The notes: generated from the letters alone by a model not told the origin. 32,688 bases of DNA from an uncultured Gammaproteobacteria bacterium (GCA_913042105.1 CAJWIK010000005.1:1-32688), one strand, 5' to 3'. Positions 1 to 8,901 are shown, counted from the stretch's first letter. Made by a program: numbers and translations.

Positions 1-1392
1 AGCGGCATCAGTAAAATCCATTCTATTCATATCTTTGTAACCGTTGCCTGCTCGTGCTGAGTGCGTATCGCTAGAGCCTATAAAACCGAACTTAAATCTT
101 TCAATCGTGTCATTGGGATCGAAATTCCTTAAAGCCAATATATATTGCGCCGATCCTTTGGGTTTCATATTAAAAGCCGGCAGGAAGCAATCTTGGCATT
201 GATTTGCATCTAGCCATTCTGTTGGATCTTCATTATAAACAGTAGCTTGGCCTGCGTTTCCAGCATCAGCATAATTTTGTCTTGCCTGTTTAGCTCTTTT
301 ATCACATTCTCTTTTGGATTCGCCTTCGTTTAAACATCTTTCCTCTATGATGACACCTGCTTGCCAGCAAGCCGGAAGATAATTTTCAGAAGGACTGGGG
401 CAAATTGCTTGACCGTTTTCGTCATAAAGTGTGCTTCTCCATTTGCGATGAAGTTCTGAATTACCATGCCCAGAATAAACTTCTATTAATGTTTGATAGT
501 TTGGATCATGAAATTCTTCGGTTAATTGTTTTTTCCAATCGCTCTCTGGAGGCGTATAAGCTCCCCATGCAGTTCCATGAGGAATGACTACTGCTTCATG
601 CCCCCACTCATTCAATTTATCAAAAAGCACTCCTGGATTATCCGCATATTCTCTGCAGTCATTTGGTAAATCACGAACTGAAACTCCTGGTTCGCAAGGT
701 GTAGTTGCTCCATCTCTTGCATAGGTCATTAAGTCTTGAGCTCTTCCATCAAAGGCCCTTAAGGCTGACAATCCAAGCTTTGCTGGAAAAGGCATATTAG
801 CAAATCCTGATTGAGGTGCTGCTATTGGCCTTGCAGGTATTTTACTTTCCTCTAAATCCTTTAAGATAATATTTTTATGTCCATAGTGCTGTTCACCAAA
901 TCCTCCCACTTGAGTCCACTCCCAGCCTAAAAAAGCAATAGTATCTTGCTGACCTTCTCCACTGACTTGATTGCACTGCCTAACAGTATCTTTAATTTCT
1001 TGCCAATCTTGGGGGGTTAGATCTTCGGCATGATCTGTATTAGACCAAAAATCTAAAGACGAACAATATCTAGCAAAATCGCATGCATCTGCCGGAGGAT
1101 GAGTTCCCTCGCCTGCCATTAATGGCAAACTAAAAAGAAAAGCATCTGATGAATAAGTGGTATGTACATGCAGGTCTCCAAATAAAATTAACTTTTTATC
1201 ATTAATACCAACTTTACTTTTATCATCTAATTGTTTTTGTATTCGTGAGCTGACTATTTCCTTTGGAGTTGAAGTATTTGAAATCTCGCCTGGCCCTTCA
1301 TAGCTACCTACGGATCCTATGGCGACTAGATAGACGAATCCAGAATAAAATAATGCTACGATTAAAACAGAATAAAAAGACTTCCTTATCAT
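1..1392 (-). CDS. DUF3604 family protein, C-terminus cut by window edge
   Basis: This ORF is absent from the supplied track because it runs off the left edge; I translated it by hand from ATG 1392 as 464 open codons. The N-terminus is hydrophobic after MIRK (about residues 5-20), so it is probably exported or membrane-anchored. DUF3604 proteins resemble PHP-type metal-dependent phosphoesterases. Supporting motifs in order are FGDLHVHT, SNTDHAEDL, WEWTQVGGFGEQHYGHKN, VVIPHGTAWG and, near the edge, IGSSDTHSARAG. These His/Asp motifs are spaced like a PHP metal site. The substrate is unknown. It is divergent from the SDR operon across a 97-base gap. An ATG at 1400 is excluded because it meets a stop after three codons. 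Confidence 0.85.
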   Translation of the reverse strand, partial: MIRKSFYSVLIVALFYSGFVYLVAIGSVGSYEGPGEISNTSTPKEIVSSRIQKQLDDKSKVGINDKKLILFGDLHVHTTYSSDAFLFSLPLMAGEGTHPPADACDFARYCSSLDFWSNTDHAEDLTPQDWQEIKDTVRQCNQVSGEGQQDTIAFLGWEWTQVGGFGEQHYGHKNIILKDLEESKIPARPIAAPQSGFANMPFPAKLGLSALRAFDGRAQDLMTYARDGATTPCEPGVSVRDLPNDCREYADNPGVLFDKLNEWGHEAVVIPHGTAWGAYTPPESDWKKQLTEEFHDPNYQTLIEVYSGHGNSELHRKWRSTLYDENGQAICPSPSENYLPACWQAGVIIEERCLNEGESKRECDKRAKQARQNYADAGNAGQATVYNEDPTEWLDANQCQDCFLPAFNMKPKGSAQYILALRNFDPNDTIERFKFGFIGSSDTHSARAGNGYKDMNRMDFTDAA

Positions 1393-1489
1393 TTATCCAT
1401 TTTAACAAAATTCTAAACATATAGTTCTGCTATGTACTTTTTCTAAAAAGAATCTAGGATAGACTGCTGATTAATATTAGGGAGAAATT
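1393..1489. promoter_or_regulatory. Divergent intergenic region with RBS of the first operon
   Basis: The region separates the minus-strand DUF3604 gene from the plus-strand SDR operon, so it should carry promoters for both. A clear Shine-Dalgarno-like AGGGAG lies 5-6 bases before ATG 1490 and fixes that start. The rest is AT-rich, and I cannot choose a convincing -35/-10 pair. No TGACAT operator half-sites are present, so the TetR regulon proposed for the neighbouring clusters does not obviously extend here. Confidence 0.5.
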
Positions 1490-2254
1490 ATGTTTGATTT
1501 AACAGGAAAAACAGCAATCATTACCGGTTCCTCAAGAGGTATAGGTAGGTCCATTGCCACGCAAATGGCTCTTCATGGGGCTAAAGTAGTGGTCTCAAGT
1601 CGTAAAGTGGAAGCTTGCCAAATAGTAGCAGACGAAATTAATGAGGCGTGTAAAGATTCAGAGGGAGGAGCTATCGTCATACCCTGCAACATATCTGATA
1701 AAACTGCACTACAGATGCTAGTTGATGAAACTAAAGAACAGCTTGGAAAGATTGATATCTTGGTTTGTAATGCAGCCTCTAACCCCTTCTTTGGATCTAT
1801 GATGGATATTCCTGAAGAAGCCTTTGATAAGGTTATGAACAATAATATCAAGAGCAATCATTTACTTTGTCAGATGGTCATACCTGAAATGAAAGAAAGA
1901 AAAGATGGCAGCATAATTATCGTGTCATCAATTGGAGGACTACAGGCCAGTACTGTCATAGGTACTTACAACATATCTAAAGCAGCAGATATTATGCTAG
2001 TTAAAAACCTAGCAGCTGAATTTGGCCCTGATAATGTAAGAACTAATGCAATCGCTCCAGGTCTATTTAAGACAGATTTTGCTAGAGCCTTATGGGAGAA
2101 TCCTGAGATCTTAAAACAATCTACTGCTACATGTCCCCTTAGGAGAATAGGCGAACCAGATGAAATTGGTGGAGCGGCAGTTTTTCTTGCGTCTAACGCA
2201 GGAACATTTGTAAATGGCCATACTCTTGTAATCGATGGTGGATCAACTGCTTAA
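1490..2254 (+). CDS. SDR family oxidoreductase (classical, FabG-like)
   Basis: This is a classical 254-residue SDR, expected to perform NAD(P)-dependent alcohol/ketone interconversion in the cytoplasm. The cofactor glycine motif TGSSRGIG is at about residue 12. CNAAS replaces the usual NNAG at about 93-97. Catalytic Ser is at about 146-147, and Tyr160 and Lys164 fall in GTYNISK. The C-terminal VNGHTLVIDGG is typical of FabG-type enzymes. Arg/Ser-rich residues after beta-2 (VSSRK) suggest NADP use (inference). It is the first gene of a six-gene operon and lies 9 bases upstream of a crotonase, so a role in oxidising or reducing a CoA-linked or precursor alcohol is plausible. The substrate cannot be read from sequence. 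Confidence 0.93.
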   Translation: MFDLTGKTAIITGSSRGIGRSIATQMALHGAKVVVSSRKVEACQIVADEINEACKDSEGGAIVIPCNISDKTALQMLVDETKEQLGKIDILVCNAASNPFFGSMMDIPEEAFDKVMNNNIKSNHLLCQMVIPEMKERKDGSIIIVSSIGGLQASTVIGTYNISKAADIMLVKNLAAEFGPDNVRTNAIAPGLFKTDFARALWENPEILKQSTATCPLRRIGEPDEIGGAAVFLASNAGTFVNGHTLVIDGGSTA

Positions 2255-2263
2255 GGAAATATT

Positions 2264-3079
2264 ATGAATGATGCTGTTTTATTAAAGAAAGAAGATGGTG
2301 TGGCTGTTGTTACACTTAACAGACCTGATAAATTAAATTCTGTTACTGCAGAAATAAGAGCAGGTCTCAGAGAAAAGCTCGATGATGCTTGCAAGGATGA
2401 TGATGTAAAAGTCATTGTGCTAACAGGTGCTGGAAGAGGGTTCTGTGCCGGTGCAGACATGGATGGATTGGCAAACACCAGTCAAGGTAAATCAAGAGAA
2501 GAAATTGTGCCGGAAGAGAGGGATTATGCCAAAAATGATGTTGAAGGTTTTGATGGAGGTTTTAGCTACTTCCCTACTTTACCTAAGCCAGTAATTGCAG
2601 CTATTAATGGTCCTGCAGCTGGCGTGGGATTCATTATGGCTCTTTATTGCGATATCCGGTTTGCCAAAGAGAGTGCTATTTTTACAAGTGCCTTTTCTAA
2701 AAGAGGCTTAATAGCCGAATGGGGTGTAGGTTGGATTTTGCCTAGATTAGTTGGAATTGCCAGAGCAAACGATATATTATTTTCTGCGAGAAGAATATCT
2801 GCTTCGGAAGCAGCTGATATGGGAATTGTTAATAAAACCTTCAAAGATGAAGAATTTGATGATGAAGTAATGGCTTATGCAAAAGAACTAGCAAAATCAG
2901 TTTCGCCTAGGTCAATTAAAATAATGAAAGAGCAAATTTACAATGCACAGAAAGAAACTATTGATGAAAATCTAAATAGCTCAATGAAAGCAATGTTAGA
3001 AAGTTTCGAATCTGAAGATTTTAAAGAAGGCGTCAATCATTACATGGAAAAAAGGGAACCTAAATTTACAGGAAAATAA
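2264..3079 (+). CDS. Enoyl-CoA hydratase/isomerase (crotonase) family protein
   Basis: This is a 271-residue crotonase-fold, CoA-binding enzyme. GRGFCAGADM (about 58-66) and INGPAAGVGF (about 115-123) form the oxyanion-hole region. By hand alignment, the two catalytic glutamates of rat enoyl-CoA hydratase (in GGGCELA and QPE) correspond here to Ile125 and Phe144, so classical hydratase chemistry is doubtful. A Glu at about 152 in RGLIAEWG may be the functional acid. I recall this RGLIAEHG-like signature as common in a crotonase subgroup, probably isomerases or hydratases on bulky acyl-CoAs. It sits between an SDR and an acyl-CoA synthetase, 4 bases before the latter, which fits a beta-oxidation-like side-chain pathway. 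Confidence 0.92.
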   Translation: MNDAVLLKKEDGVAVVTLNRPDKLNSVTAEIRAGLREKLDDACKDDDVKVIVLTGAGRGFCAGADMDGLANTSQGKSREEIVPEERDYAKNDVEGFDGGFSYFPTLPKPVIAAINGPAAGVGFIMALYCDIRFAKESAIFTSAFSKRGLIAEWGVGWILPRLVGIARANDILFSARRISASEAADMGIVNKTFKDEEFDDEVMAYAKELAKSVSPRSIKIMKEQIYNAQKETIDENLNSSMKAMLESFESEDFKEGVNHYMEKREPKFTGK

Positions 3080-3083
3080 AATT

Positions 3084-4802
3084 ATGGATATTAAAGAGTT
3101 TGTTAATAAGGAAGCACGTGAAAACTTAGCGAGGGAATTTACGAAAGAAGGTTTATTTGAACTAAAAGAAGAGACCATTCGAGGAAATAAATATCATGTT
3201 TTTGCCAATTTACCCCAAAATTTAAGAGATTATTTTCAATTTCCATTGATCCATGGTGAGTGGGATTTTTTAGCTTATGAAGATGATACCTATACATATC
3301 AAGAAGTATTAAATACTTCTGCGGGGCTTGCCCATACTTTAGTTTCGAATTACGGAGTCAAGAAAGGAGATAAGATTGCTTTTTCAATGAGAAATTATCC
3401 CGAGTGGATATACACTTATATGGCGGTAACTTCGATAGGCGCGGTCGCTGTGCCATTAAACTCATGGTGGCAAGGTGAGGAACTCGAATATGGTGTTACG
3501 CATAGTGAATCTTGTTTGTTCATAGGTGACAGTGAAAGACTTCAAAGACTTGAAGGTTATATTGATGATATTCCTAGGATTAGTGTTCGCTGTGATGCAA
3601 GTCAATACACTAATACTGTTGCATTTGAAGACATAGTTTCTCCTATGGAAGCTTTTCCAGAAGCAGAAATAGATCCAGAAGATGATGCAAGCATCATGTA
3701 CACATCCGGTAGTACAGGATATCCAAAAGGTGTTGTGTCAACTCATAGAGGTGTAGTTTCTGCACCTGAGACTTGGGCTTTAATGGGACAACTTGCAGCC
3801 TTAATTGAGGTGGATGGTGTTGCACAAGCGTCACCTGTTGCAGGTGCAAACCCATGCACACTTGCAGCTGTTCCTTTATTTCATGTAACAGGCTCTCATG
3901 CGGTTTTTCTATTATCATTAGTTACTGCAAGGAAAATCGTTTTTATGTATAAATGGGATGCAACGACTGCCCTTTCTTTAATAGAAAAACATAAAGTAAC
4001 AGATATGACTGGTGTTCCGACTATGTCATGGGAAATTTTGCAGGCTCATAAAGAAAATCCTGATATCGATATTTCTAGTTTAAAAGGACTAGGATCAGGT
4101 GGAGCTGCAAGACCACCGGAGCAAATTAAAGCTCAAGAAAAAGAGCATCCAGATACAATAGCTACTGTTGGCTATGGCCTTACAGAAACAAATGCACATG
4201 CCACTAATGCAAGCGGTATGCTCTTGTATGATCGCCCAAGCACAGCTGGCTTTGCTACTCCTTTCTTAAATCTAATAAAAGTTGTTGGAGAGGATGGATC
4301 GGAACTAGGACCTAACGAAATTGGTGAAGTGGCCATTAAATCTACCTGTAACTTCAGATGTTATTTAAAAAATGAAGAAGCTACTAATGAAGTGCTGGAC
4401 GATGAAGGCTGGTTTAGAAGTGGTGATGTAGGAATAATTGATGAAGAAGGCTTTCTGTTCATTAAAGACAGAATTAAAGATATCGTTATTAGGGGAGGAG
4501 AAAATATAGCCTGTCTTGAGATTGAAGCTGCGATTTATGAACATCCCTCAGTAAGAGAAGCATCTGTTTTTGGCGTCCCCGATGAAAGACTAGGCGAAAA
4601 ACTCGCAACTCGCATTTCTTTGAATCCTGGAGCAGAACTTTCACAAGAAGAATTGTCTTCTTTCTTGGCAGAAAAAATAGCTAAATTTAAAGTTCCTGAA
4701 TATGCTTGGTTTCAAGCCGATGAGCTGCCAAAAGTAGCAGCAGGCAAGATTGCTAAAAAGCAAATGAGAGAGGAAGCAATTAAAGAACTGGAATTAGACT
4801 AA
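3084..4802 (+). CDS. AMP-dependent acyl-CoA synthetase/ligase
   Basis: This 572-residue ANL-superfamily enzyme activates a carboxylic acid to acyl-AMP and then acyl-CoA. The core motifs are present in order: phosphate-binding A3 TSGSTGYPKG (about 207-216), A5 GYGLTETN, A7 GWFRSGDVG, A8 hinge region IKDRIKDIVIRGGENI, and the A10 lysine in PKVAAGKIAKK (about Lys555). Length is normal for the family. The substrate pocket cannot be assigned; medium-chain, aryl and steroid side-chain acids are all possible. Neighbouring crotonase and SDR genes suggest it primes an acid for CoA-linked degradation. Its stop overlaps the next ATG by one base (TAATG), which implies translational coupling. Confidence 0.95.
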   Translation: MDIKEFVNKEARENLAREFTKEGLFELKEETIRGNKYHVFANLPQNLRDYFQFPLIHGEWDFLAYEDDTYTYQEVLNTSAGLAHTLVSNYGVKKGDKIAFSMRNYPEWIYTYMAVTSIGAVAVPLNSWWQGEELEYGVTHSESCLFIGDSERLQRLEGYIDDIPRISVRCDASQYTNTVAFEDIVSPMEAFPEAEIDPEDDASIMYTSGSTGYPKGVVSTHRGVVSAPETWALMGQLAALIEVDGVAQASPVAGANPCTLAAVPLFHVTGSHAVFLLSLVTARKIVFMYKWDATTALSLIEKHKVTDMTGVPTMSWEILQAHKENPDIDISSLKGLGSGGAARPPEQIKAQEKEHPDTIATVGYGLTETNAHATNASGMLLYDRPSTAGFATPFLNLIKVVGEDGSELGPNEIGEVAIKSTCNFRCYLKNEEATNEVLDDEGWFRSGDVGIIDEEGFLFIKDRIKDIVIRGGENIACLEIEAAIYEHPSVREASVFGVPDERLGEKLATRISLNPGAELSQEELSSFLAEKIAKFKVPEYAWFQADELPKVAAGKIAKKQMREEAIKELELD

Positions 4803-5584
4803 TGCAAATTAAAGATAAAAGAGTCGTAATAACTGGAGCAGCTAGTGGTATAGGAAAAGCATTATGTGAAGCCTTTAATAATGCTGGTGCAAAATCAATA
4901 GTTTGTGTTGACATGAATATTGATGGTGCAACCGAAACAGCTAATGATGTTGGAGGGTTAGCCGTTAAGGCTAATGTTGGTCAAGAAGCCGATATTATAA
5001 ATGTCATTGAAAAAGCAAATGAATACTCAGGTGGAATTGATATATTTTGTTCTAATGCAGGTATTGGCGGCGTCCACGGTTTCTTTGAAGTTGAAACAAA
5101 TGATTGGCAAAATATTTGGGAGGTCAATGTTCAATCTCATATCTTCGCTGCCAAACATGTTTTGCCTCAAATGTTGGAAAGAGGTGAAGGTTACTTAATG
5201 AATACCTCGTCTGCTGCAGGTCTACTAACTCAAATTGGTTCAGCTGGTTATTCAGTAACTAAGGCAGCCGCTGTTAGTTTCGCTGAATGGATAAAAATCA
5301 CTTATGGAAATAAAGGCATTGGTGTCTCCTGTTTATGTCCACAAGCTGTAAAAACTGCCATGACTGCACAAGGAGCAGGAGTAGCAGGTGTAGATGGAAT
5401 GATTGAAGCGGATGAAGCTGCTGCTGATGTTCTTGATGCCATAGAAAAAGAAAGGTTCTTAGTCACTCCTCACGCAGAAGTCTTGGAGTATGTTTCTAGA
5501 AAAGGTAATGACCGAGATAGATGGATAACTGGTATGCAACGCTTACAAGAAAGATTTGAAGATTGGAAACCAGAGGAAGTTTAA
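4802..5584 (+). CDS. SDR family oxidoreductase, probably NAD-preferring
   Basis: This is a 260-residue classical SDR. The glycine motif TGAASGIG is at about 11-18. An aspartate at the end of beta-2 (CVDMN, about Asp37) usually indicates NAD rather than NADP. CSNAGIG is the NNAG-like motif, Ser is at about 136-137, and Tyr150/Lys154 lie in YSVTK. The tail (VLEYVSRKGNDRDRWITGMQRLQ) differs from FabG and lacks the usual DGG ending, as in several SDRs related to alcohol or retinol dehydrogenases. It starts in the stop codon of the synthetase gene and abuts the amidase, so it is an internal operon member. Confidence 0.92.
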   Translation: MQIKDKRVVITGAASGIGKALCEAFNNAGAKSIVCVDMNIDGATETANDVGGLAVKANVGQEADIINVIEKANEYSGGIDIFCSNAGIGGVHGFFEVETNDWQNIWEVNVQSHIFAAKHVLPQMLERGEGYLMNTSSAAGLLTQIGSAGYSVTKAAAVSFAEWIKITYGNKGIGVSCLCPQAVKTAMTAQGAGVAGVDGMIEADEAAADVLDAIEKERFLVTPHAEVLEYVSRKGNDRDRWITGMQRLQERFEDWKPEEV

Positions 5585-7036
5585 ATGACTAGTATTTATC
5601 AACTTTCTGCTTCGGAGCTTGCCAAAAAAATAAAATCTAAAGAGATTAGTTCTGTAGAACTAACACAAACTTACATCGATAGAATTGAAAAGTATGATGA
5701 TTCAATCAATGCAGTAGTTGTGAGAATATTTGATAAAGCTTTAGAGGATGCCAATAAAGCAGATAAGGCTCTAGAGAATGGCGAATACTGGGGACCGCTG
5801 CATGGTCTGCCTATGACCATAAAAGAATCATATAAAATCAAGGATACTAAAGCTACTTGGGGCAATGAGGCTTATCGGAATAATATGGCTGACTCTGACG
5901 GCTTAGCGGTCCAAAGATTTAAGAATGCCGGTGCTCATTTTCTTGGTAAAACTAATGTTCCTTTAGATTTAGCTGATTTTCAAAGCTACAACACCATTTA
6001 CGGTCAGACTAACAATCCTTGGGATATATCAAAAATACCGGGTGGTTCATCTGGTGGCAGTGCAGCAGCATTAGCTGCAGGTTTTACAGGCCTAGAAGCG
6101 GGATCTGATATTGGAGGTTCTATAAGAAATCCTGCACATTATTGTGGTGTATATGGACATAAACCTACCCATGCAATCGTTCCTTCAACTGGACATGAAC
6201 TGGTTCCAAATGTTCCGGAGCCTGATTTGAGTGTTTGTGGCCCTCTAGCGAGAAGTGCTGAAGATCTTGGATTGGCTCTAGATATTATGTCGGGTCCTTA
6301 TGGAGAAGAGGCAGTGGGTTGGAAACTAGAACTCCCAGAGCCTCAGTTCAAAGAATTAAAAGATTTAAAGGTCGCTATATGGTCCACAGATGAAATGGCA
6401 CCCGTTGCGAGTGAAATTTCGGAAAGAGCCTCAATGGTTGGAGAAAAACTCGCTAGTCTTGGTGCTACTGTATCTTTTGAAGCAAGACCTTCATTTGACA
6501 CCCTGCATCAAGAAATCGTTTATCAAACTCTACTGCAATCTGTAATGAGTGTTTCTATGCCTAAAGATGAAATAGAAAAGGTGCAAGAGATAGTAAATAA
6601 TTTACAACCCGAAGATATGTCTGCAGAGGCTTTACTTGCTAGAGGCTCCGTACTTTCACATAGAAATTGGATAAGAACTAACTATCAAAGAGAACAAATA
6701 AAAATTGCATGGTCTGAATTCTTTAACGAATGGGATATTTTAATATGTCCTCAACAAGCAACTACAGCATTCCCTCATAATCATGCCAAGTTTAGTGAAA
6801 GAAAAACAATAGTAGATAATCAAGAGCAACCCTATTTCCAACAAATTTTTTGGGCTGGAATGATTGTTAATGCGCATCTGCCAAGTACAGTATTTCCAAC
6901 AGGGCCATCAAGCGAGGGACTTCCTATTGGTCTACAGGCAGTAAGTGGTCTCTATCAAGATAAAAAAACAATTAAATTCAGTGAGTTACTTGCAAAAGAA
7001 ATAGGAGGATTTACTCCGCCACCGGACTATAAATAA
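5585..7036 (+). CDS. Amidase signature family hydrolase
   Basis: This 483-residue enzyme hydrolyses C-N amide bonds by the Ser-cisSer-Lys mechanism. The triad is visible: Lys80 in GLPMTIKES, cis-Ser155 in PGGSSGGS and nucleophile Ser179 in GSDIGGSIR. The 24-residue spacing between the serines matches known family members. The C-terminal half (PQQATTAFPHNH, PTGPSSEGLPIGLQ) is also typical. GatA function is unlikely because no gatB or gatC is adjacent and the gene sits in a catabolic operon. Its ATG directly follows the previous stop. Likely substrates are acyl amides or aryl amides, but this is not determinable here. Confidence 0.94.
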   Translation: MTSIYQLSASELAKKIKSKEISSVELTQTYIDRIEKYDDSINAVVVRIFDKALEDANKADKALENGEYWGPLHGLPMTIKESYKIKDTKATWGNEAYRNNMADSDGLAVQRFKNAGAHFLGKTNVPLDLADFQSYNTIYGQTNNPWDISKIPGGSSGGSAAALAAGFTGLEAGSDIGGSIRNPAHYCGVYGHKPTHAIVPSTGHELVPNVPEPDLSVCGPLARSAEDLGLALDIMSGPYGEEAVGWKLELPEPQFKELKDLKVAIWSTDEMAPVASEISERASMVGEKLASLGATVSFEARPSFDTLHQEIVYQTLLQSVMSVSMPKDEIEKVQEIVNNLQPEDMSAEALLARGSVLSHRNWIRTNYQREQIKIAWSEFFNEWDILICPQQATTAFPHNHAKFSERKTIVDNQEQPYFQQIFWAGMIVNAHLPSTVFPTGPSSEGLPIGLQAVSGLYQDKKTIKFSELLAKEIGGFTPPPDYK

Positions 7037-7037
7037 A

Positions 7038-7904
7038 ATGATGCAATACGAGAAAAAGTTTATAGAAGTTAAAAATAAATCTATGGGCTGTATTGATGTC
7101 GGCGAAGGAGAAGTATTTTTATTTCTGCATGGTAACCCTACTTCTTCTTTTTTATGGAGAAATATAGCTCCGCATGTTGAAGATTTGGGTCGAATTGTTA
7201 TCCCAGATCTTATTGGTATGGGAGACTCTGAAAAATTAGATGGGGTTGATAATGAGGATTATAAATATCACGGACAATATGGATATTTAACTAGCTTGAT
7301 AGATAAATTAGACCTCGGAAACAATATTCATTTGATTATTCATGATTGGGGTTCTGCAATGGGCTTTCAATTCGCGAGAGAAAATCCAGAGAGAATTAAG
7401 TCAATCACCTACATGGAAGCTATTGTTATGCCTTTAACTTGGGAACAATGGCCAGATCCTGCCACAAAAATATTTGGATTATTTAGATCTGAAGCTGGCG
7501 AAGAATTAGTCCTTCAGAAAAACTTTTTTGTGGAGAGAATACTGTTAGCAGATTCTTCAACTGGCTACACAGAAGAAGAGAAGACTGAATATATAAGACC
7601 TTTTAAGAATGAAGGAGAAGATAGACGCCCTACCCTTACTTGGCCTAGACAAATACCTCTCGATGGCGAGCCTAGTGAAGTAGTTGAAGAGATAGCTAAG
7701 AATGCTGAGTTTCATAAACATTCAGATATCCCTAAGTTATTCATAAACGCCGACCCTGGTTCAATCTTAATTGGAGATCAAAGAGAATTCGCAAGATCAT
7801 GGCCCAATCAAACAGAGGTCACGGTAAAAGGAAATCATTTCATTCAAGAAGACTCTTCTGAAGAAATAGGAATTGCACTGAGATCTTTCGTAGAAAGCCT
7901 CTAA
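7038..7904 (+). CDS. Haloalkane dehalogenase-like alpha/beta hydrolase (HLD-II type)
   Basis: This 288-residue alpha/beta hydrolase matches the DhaA/LinB group, which cleaves carbon-halogen bonds hydrolytically. LHGNPTSSFLWRN carries the halide-stabilising Asn33. HDWGSAMGF contains nucleophile Asp103 and halide-binding Trp104. Glu127 in YMEAI is the HLD-II-type acid, and His267 in GNHFIQED is the base. The Asp-Glu spacing of 24 equals that of DhaA (106/130, from memory), and overall length is normal. The complete pentad makes dehalogenase activity likely, although related enzymes can be esterases. It is last in the operon, one base after the amidase, and its end overlaps a convergent minus-strand gene by 4 bases. 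Two adjacent ATGs (7038, 7041) are both possible starts. Confidence 0.9.
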   Translation: MMQYEKKFIEVKNKSMGCIDVGEGEVFLFLHGNPTSSFLWRNIAPHVEDLGRIVIPDLIGMGDSEKLDGVDNEDYKYHGQYGYLTSLIDKLDLGNNIHLIIHDWGSAMGFQFARENPERIKSITYMEAIVMPLTWEQWPDPATKIFGLFRSEAGEELVLQKNFFVERILLADSSTGYTEEEKTEYIRPFKNEGEDRRPTLTWPRQIPLDGEPSEVVEEIAKNAEFHKHSDIPKLFINADPGSILIGDQREFARSWPNQTEVTVKGNHFIQEDSSEEIGIALRSFVESL

Positions 7905-8782
7905 ATTCTTTTTAGATAAGACTGTAGATCTTCAACTATTGAATCGGAAAATTCCATAGGCAAGAAATGTGAAGCTTTTTCGTAATACTTTGAGTGCCAG
8001 TTATGGCCTAAACGGAATAACACTCTTCTGGCTTGAGCTGAAAAAGTTGATCCAAATTTACCGTATACAACCATCACATCTATCTTAATCTTTTTTAGAT
8101 AACGCCAAGTATCCATTGAAGATGACCTGAATGTAGCTGCTTCCCATTCAGGTGAGCAGGAAAGTTCCACTCCAGATGATGTTTCTAATGTACCTCCTTC
8201 CAGATAATCTTCGATCCACTCCTTATCCCAAGTTGTAAATGCACCTCTTCCTGTATAAGAAGCCAAAGCATCTTCTATTGCAGGGAATTCTCTTCTGCGC
8301 TTAGCAGCACCATCAGCGATACTCAAACCTCGATTGTATTTTATAAATGACATAAATCTAAATTTTAAAGATTCAAATGGACCATAAAGAACTGGTTCTA
8401 TCATATAAAGATGGGATACCTTATCGGGATGTAACGAAGCTATTTTTGCAGCAATTATTGATCCCATTGAATGTCCTGAACATACAACTGATCCCTCAAT
8501 GGAATTGAGAAATTCATTTCCATCATCAACAAAAGTCTGCCAAGAATTTAATTCATTAGGATTAGCTTGTGCTGTAGATAAACCATGCCCACGTTGATCT
8601 AACGCATAGATACTTATTTCATTTCCGAAATGTTGCTTTAACTTCTCGAATAGAATTTGATAAGTTTTAGCATTAAAGCCTGTGGCATGAAAAAAAACTA
8701 AATTTATATTGCTGTTCTCAGATTTTTTTTCTAAAAAAGAGAAATTTTCTCCCGAGGAATTTGTAAAAGTTTTTCTTTCCAT
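7901..8782 (-). CDS. Alpha/beta hydrolase fold protein
   Basis: This is a 293-residue serine hydrolase of the alpha/beta fold. The oxyanion region is FFHATGFNAKTY (about 30-41), ALDQRGHGLS follows beta-4, the nucleophile elbow is SGHSMGS (about 100-106), and the C-terminal histidine is in ASHFLPME. The usual acid after beta-7 is not obvious: VVYGKFGSTFS has no Asp where one is often found, so the triad acid may come from elsewhere. No signal peptide is visible, so a cytoplasmic role is expected. It converges on the dehalogenase gene and is divergent from the FAH operon. The TGACATAATGTCA operator lies in the shared upstream region and could influence both directions. Substrate unknown. Confidence 0.88.
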   Translation of the reverse strand: MERKTFTNSSGENFSFLEKKSENSNINLVFFHATGFNAKTYQILFEKLKQHFGNEISIYALDQRGHGLSTAQANPNELNSWQTFVDDGNEFLNSIEGSVVCSGHSMGSIIAAKIASLHPDKVSHLYMIEPVLYGPFESLKFRFMSFIKYNRGLSIADGAAKRRREFPAIEDALASYTGRGAFTTWDKEWIEDYLEGGTLETSSGVELSCSPEWEAATFRSSSMDTWRYLKKIKIDVMVVYGKFGSTFSAQARRVLFRLGHNWHSKYYEKASHFLPMEFSDSIVEDLQSYLKRI

Positions 8783-8843
8783 AGATTCTAATTTTATTGT
8801 GATGCCATATTAGAGATTTTTAAAAAAAATGATAATTATTATA

Positions 8844-8872
8844 ATGACATAATGTCACTATTTTGTAATGAT
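8844..8872 (+). promoter_or_regulatory. Promoter overlapping TetR-type operator (FAH operon)
   Basis: A perfect palindrome TGACAT-A-ATGTCA occupies 8845-8857. The same motif, with one imperfect copy beside it, lies in the tetR/TonB-receptor intergenic region. It covers a -35-like ATGACA (8844-8849), with a -10-like AATGAT (8867-8872) 17 bases on. The -10 context (ATGATAC) matches that of the tetR promoter. I infer repression by the TetR protein encoded at 15098. Boxes were read by eye only. Confidence 0.6.
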
Positions 8873-8901
8873 ACTATTATATAAAACAATTGGAGAGTTA
8901 T

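Noticed and set aside
405-587. Plus-strand 60-residue ORF in the track
   Set aside because: It lies inside the clearly coding minus-strand DUF3604 frame and has no family features.
8348-8360. TGACAT half-site within the alpha/beta hydrolase gene
   Set aside because: It is followed by AAATCT rather than ATGTCA and lies inside coding sequence, so it is not an operator.
8890-8901. TTG start for the FAH-family protein as given in the track
   Set aside because: GGAGAG at 8892-8897 lies inside this extension and fits ATG 8902 far better as the start.
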